The translations under genes and the position numbers were made by a program. A DNA stretch of 64,000 nt from Acetobacter oryzoeni. GTDB taxonomy: Bacteria > Pseudomonadota > Alphaproteobacteria > Acetobacterales > Acetobacteraceae. The notes under the pieces are model-generated. The model saw only the letters and a program-made list of their open reading frames with translations. It searched no databases and was not told the origin of the DNA. The stretch lies in contig NZ_CP042808.1 in the NCBI RefSeq assembly GCF_004014775.2, positions 434,001 through 498,000 of the forward strand, in the 5' to 3' direction. Shown here in pieces: positions 61,774 through 64,000 of this stretch (positions are counted from its first letter, which is position 1; each line of letters opens with the position of its first letter).

Positions 61774-62463
61774 ATGGCCCAGCAGCGTTTTTTAAAAGTG
61801 CATTTTGCGCGGGCAGGGCTTTTGGCGGCCTGTTGTGCTGTGGCCGCCCTGCTGCATGCCCCGGCACAGGCCGCCACCAAAGCGCCGGATGCAGATACAA
61901 CGCTGCTGGATACGCTGCATGATAAAGGCCCCGTTGGCCCCACGCAGGCAGGTATTCCGCAGATAGACCGTAAAAGCGGGGTGATCGAGCATTGGGGCTG
62001 GCAGTGCAATTTTAACAGCACCACCAACAGGCCGTTTGTGTGTGGCGTGCAGCAGAACTTTCAGCTGAACGATGTTCAGCACCACGTTGTCAGCACTATT
62101 GGCAGCATGCAAATTACGCGCGCCGTGCCACCCAACAGCCCAGCCCGGCTTGCTGAGGCCCCATACAAAATTATCCTGCGGGTGCCGCTTGGCCTTTCAT
62201 TAAACAAACACTCTTTTCTGGGGGTGGATAACGCGCCCCCCGTACCGCTGGAATGGCAATATTGCGATAATAAAGGCTGCGTGGGCCTGGCCGCCTTTAC
62301 GCAGGAGCTAATGGACGCCCTGCGCCGGGGCAGCATTGGCCACCTGATGCTGGCCAAGCGTGATGCCGGCGTGCTGACCATAAACTTCCCGCTTGGCGGG
62401 CTGGCCCCAGCGTTGGATGCGGCAGATGGTTGGGCCAGCAAGGATGGCGGGGTGTCTCCTTAA
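61774..62463 (+). CDS. Invasion-associated-locus-B (IalB)-like exported protein
   Basis: 229 residues with a signal peptide ending near APAQAAT (about residue 33). The mature part has IEHWGWQCNFNSTTNRPFVC, KIILRVPLGLSLNKHSFLGV and WQYCDNKGCVGLAAFTQELM, the strand and cysteine pattern of IalB family proteins. The family is widespread in alphaproteobacteria as periplasmic or surface proteins; a virulence role should not be assumed here. Confidence 0.8.
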   Translation: MAQQRFLKVHFARAGLLAACCAVAALLHAPAQAATKAPDADTTLLDTLHDKGPVGPTQAGIPQIDRKSGVIEHWGWQCNFNSTTNRPFVCGVQQNFQLNDVQHHVVSTIGSMQITRAVPPNSPARLAEAPYKIILRVPLGLSLNKHSFLGVDNAPPVPLEWQYCDNKGCVGLAAFTQELMDALRRGSIGHLMLAKRDAGVLTINFPLGGLAPALDAADGWASKDGGVSP

Positions 62464-62889
62464 CGCCACAGTTGCAACTGCAATCTGTTCTCATGCGCAA
62501 ATTTTAGAGAGCAGCCTTTCCGTGTTTTTCCCATAGGGCGGAGGGGCTGCATGTGCCCGTTTGCAAGCAATAAAGCTCGCCCAGCCAAGCCGTTTTTCAG
62601 CCCTTGTGGGGCGCTGTGTTGCGGGTGAGATATCTTGCCAAAGCCCCTGAATATTAAAAGATAGTTTATAAAACATCCGCCCGTATTTTGGGGCCAAATA
62701 CAGGCTGCGCGTGCGCCTGTTTTGCATGGCATGACCTGCGCATTTACGGTCCCCAAAACCACCCCCAAACCCGCTATATAACGGCAGAAAACCGCAGAAA
62801 TCTGGCTATCATTTGGTCTTGCAAATGATTCTCAATGTTGGTAACTGCCCACACCTCAGATCAGCAGGAACCACGGGGTAAAAACGGGT
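62464..62889. other. Intergenic region before the siderophore receptor
   Basis: About 425 bp. The only features I can support are the Fur-box-like site at 62820-62837 and general promoter position near the 3' end. The rest shows no clear gene, repeat or terminator. Confidence 0.5.
62820..62837. promoter_or_regulatory. Fur-box-like site upstream of the siderophore receptor
   Basis: TGCAAATGATTCTCAATG, whose complement reads CATTGAGAATCATTTGCA, a good match to classical Fur sites. It sits 52 bases before the receptor start and should repress it when iron is plentiful. Confidence 0.72.
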
Positions 62890-64000
62890 ATGCACCGCAA
62901 CAAGGTTATTTTTTGTGCGCTTCCCCTTACATTTTTCATAAGCGGTAAGGTTCTTGCAGCAACCCGGACATCCACATCCGGGCAGCCTCAGCAGGTGGGG
63001 GCAACGGCAGCAAAACAGGGTAAGGCCGCCAACAAGGCGCCAACATCCGCCGTGCATGTTGAAGGGGTGGAGGTGCGCGCGCACAGGGCGTCCACCATGG
63101 CGTCTTCCGCCACCAAATCCAACACACCGCTGATTGAAACAGCGCAGTCTGTAACAGTAATTACGCGGGATGAAATGGATGTGCGCGGTGTGCTCAGCCT
63201 TAATCAGGCCATCCGTTACGCGGCGGGCATTACGTCAGACCTGCGCGGCGGGGGCGTGGGCACGCGGTATGATCAGTTCATGCTGCGCGGCTTTACCGTA
63301 CCCACCTTTCTGGATGGGCTGAAGGTGCAAAGCAGCCCCACCGGCTATGCCACAGCGCAAACAGATACATCGCGCCTAGATAGGGTGGAGGTGTTAAAAG
63401 GCCCGGCATCTGCCCTGTATGGGCAATCCAGCCCCGGCGGGCTTGTGGCCCTTTCCAGCAAACTGCCGATAGACAAACAGTTTTACGGAGATATCACCAC
63501 CACGGGCGGCAGTTTTGATCTGTACCGTGTGGATGCCGATGTAGGCGGTTACGCCACCAAGGATGGCTCTGTGCAGTATCGGCTGTACGGCACGGTGAAT
63601 GGCCAGCACAGCCAGCTTGCACGCACGGGCAGCCGCCGTTTTTCCATAAGCCCTGCCTTTACCTTTGGCGCCAAGGGCCCCACCACGCTCACCCTGCTGG
63701 GCAATTATCAGTACGACCCCGAAAACGGCACCTATGGCGGCGTGCCGCTTGTGGGCTCCCTCAAACGTGCTTCATACGGTTACCTGCCGCGTAACTTTTA
63801 TGATGGTGACGTGCCTTTTGAAAAGTTCAACCGCAGGCAGGGTGGCATCACCTATATCCTGAACCACAAGTTTAATGATGACTGGAGCTTTAGCACCCGC
63901 GGCCGGTATGATGATATCAAAACCATCTATCGCAGCGTGTATGATGGCGGCTATTACGATACAGACCCCACAATGCTGGCCCGCTCTGCCTTTGGCACCA
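62890..64000 (+). CDS. TonB-dependent siderophore receptor, partial (runs off the window)
   Basis: ATG at 62890; 370 codons are visible before the right edge. The signal peptide ends near GKVLAAT (about residue 25). A basic Gln/Ala/Lys-rich stretch follows, then the plug domain: SNTPLIETAQSVTVITRDEM, YAAGITSDLRGGG, FMLRGFTVPTFLDGL, and RVEVLKGPASALYGQSSPGG. Barrel strands begin near residue 200. This pattern is that of ferric-siderophore receptors of the FhuA/FpvA class. The Fur-box-like site upstream supports iron control. Which siderophore it takes cannot be told. Confidence 0.9.
   Translation, partial: MHRNKVIFCALPLTFFISGKVLAATRTSTSGQPQQVGATAAKQGKAANKAPTSAVHVEGVEVRAHRASTMASSATKSNTPLIETAQSVTVITRDEMDVRGVLSLNQAIRYAAGITSDLRGGGVGTRYDQFMLRGFTVPTFLDGLKVQSSPTGYATAQTDTSRLDRVEVLKGPASALYGQSSPGGLVALSSKLPIDKQFYGDITTTGGSFDLYRVDADVGGYATKDGSVQYRLYGTVNGQHSQLARTGSRRFSISPAFTFGAKGPTTLTLLGNYQYDPENGTYGGVPLVGSLKRASYGYLPRNFYDGDVPFEKFNRRQGGITYILNHKFNDDWSFSTRGRYDDIKTIYRSVYDGGYYDTDPTMLARSAFGT

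Overview
The window looks like chromosomal DNA of an acetic acid bacterium (Acetobacteraceae, most like Acetobacter). The bulk of it is moderately GC-rich. It carries a three-subunit membrane-bound molybdopterin dehydrogenase (2Fe-2S subunit, large subunit, triheme cytochrome c) of the type used for oxidative fermentation, aspartate 4-decarboxylase, and Hint-domain surface proteins. No rRNA, CRISPR array or complete transposon is visible. One tRNA gene, tRNA-Ala(CGC), is present.

Layout. 1-3.0 kb: start of an SDR gene, a divergent LysR regulator and a CPA1 cation/proton antiporter. 3.0-8.2 kb: cobalamin riboswitch followed by a coupled TonB receptor, binding protein, permease and ATPase, a complete B12/corrinoid uptake operon. 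8.3-13.9 kb (minus): GH20 hexosaminidase, BadF-type amino-sugar kinase, MurQ and an SSS symporter, a PTS-independent amino-sugar/MurNAc salvage operon. 14.36-17.5 kb: two previously uncalled tiny ORFs (56 and 59 aa) joined by ATGA overlaps to a 937-aa strand-loop-strand repeat/Hint protein. 17.6-25.3 kb: photolyase, MsrB, DUF4112, AI-2E-family permease, aspartate 4-decarboxylase, Dps, GpsA and a Bfd-like ferredoxin. 25.6-28.7 kb: GT-C-like membrane protein, PACE efflux pump and its divergent LysR regulator.

28.9-34.4 kb: a quinohemoprotein-type amine dehydrogenase operon (heavy chain, MauE, MauD, TTQ light chain, cytochrome c), followed by an outer-membrane barrel and a second MauD-like protein that has lost its CxxC. 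No MauG or MauF homolog lies near it. 34.6-38.7 kb: unknown protein, aldo/keto reductase, LysR and AldA-like aldehyde dehydrogenase. 38.8-42.8 kb: the AldFGH-like complex. 42.9-47.6 kb: GT61 glycosyltransferase, methyltransferase, small membrane protein, HNH endonuclease and MFS transporter.

47.9-50.1 kb is a genomic-island scar next to tRNA-Ala(CGC). It holds the 3' end and terminator of a third Hint gene, a frameshifted integrase remnant fused to it, an AT-rich coiled-coil/two-TM protein, and a second copy of the integrase tail directly beside the tRNA. 50.2-58.7 kb: mainly small exported or membrane proteins (YggT, DUF1275, DUF805, CHRD, META/HslJ-like) plus a Fic protein preceded by three 13-bp tandem repeats. 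59.0-64.0 kb: a second Hint protein with a Fur-box-like site upstream, a GIY-YIG protein and partner, an IalB-like protein, and the start of a TonB-dependent siderophore receptor with a matching Fur-box-like site.

The most unusual material is the Hint family with its coupled micro-ORFs, the amine dehydrogenase operon without a local TTQ-maturation enzyme, and the layered island scar at the tRNA. All family assignments come from reading motifs; no database search was run.
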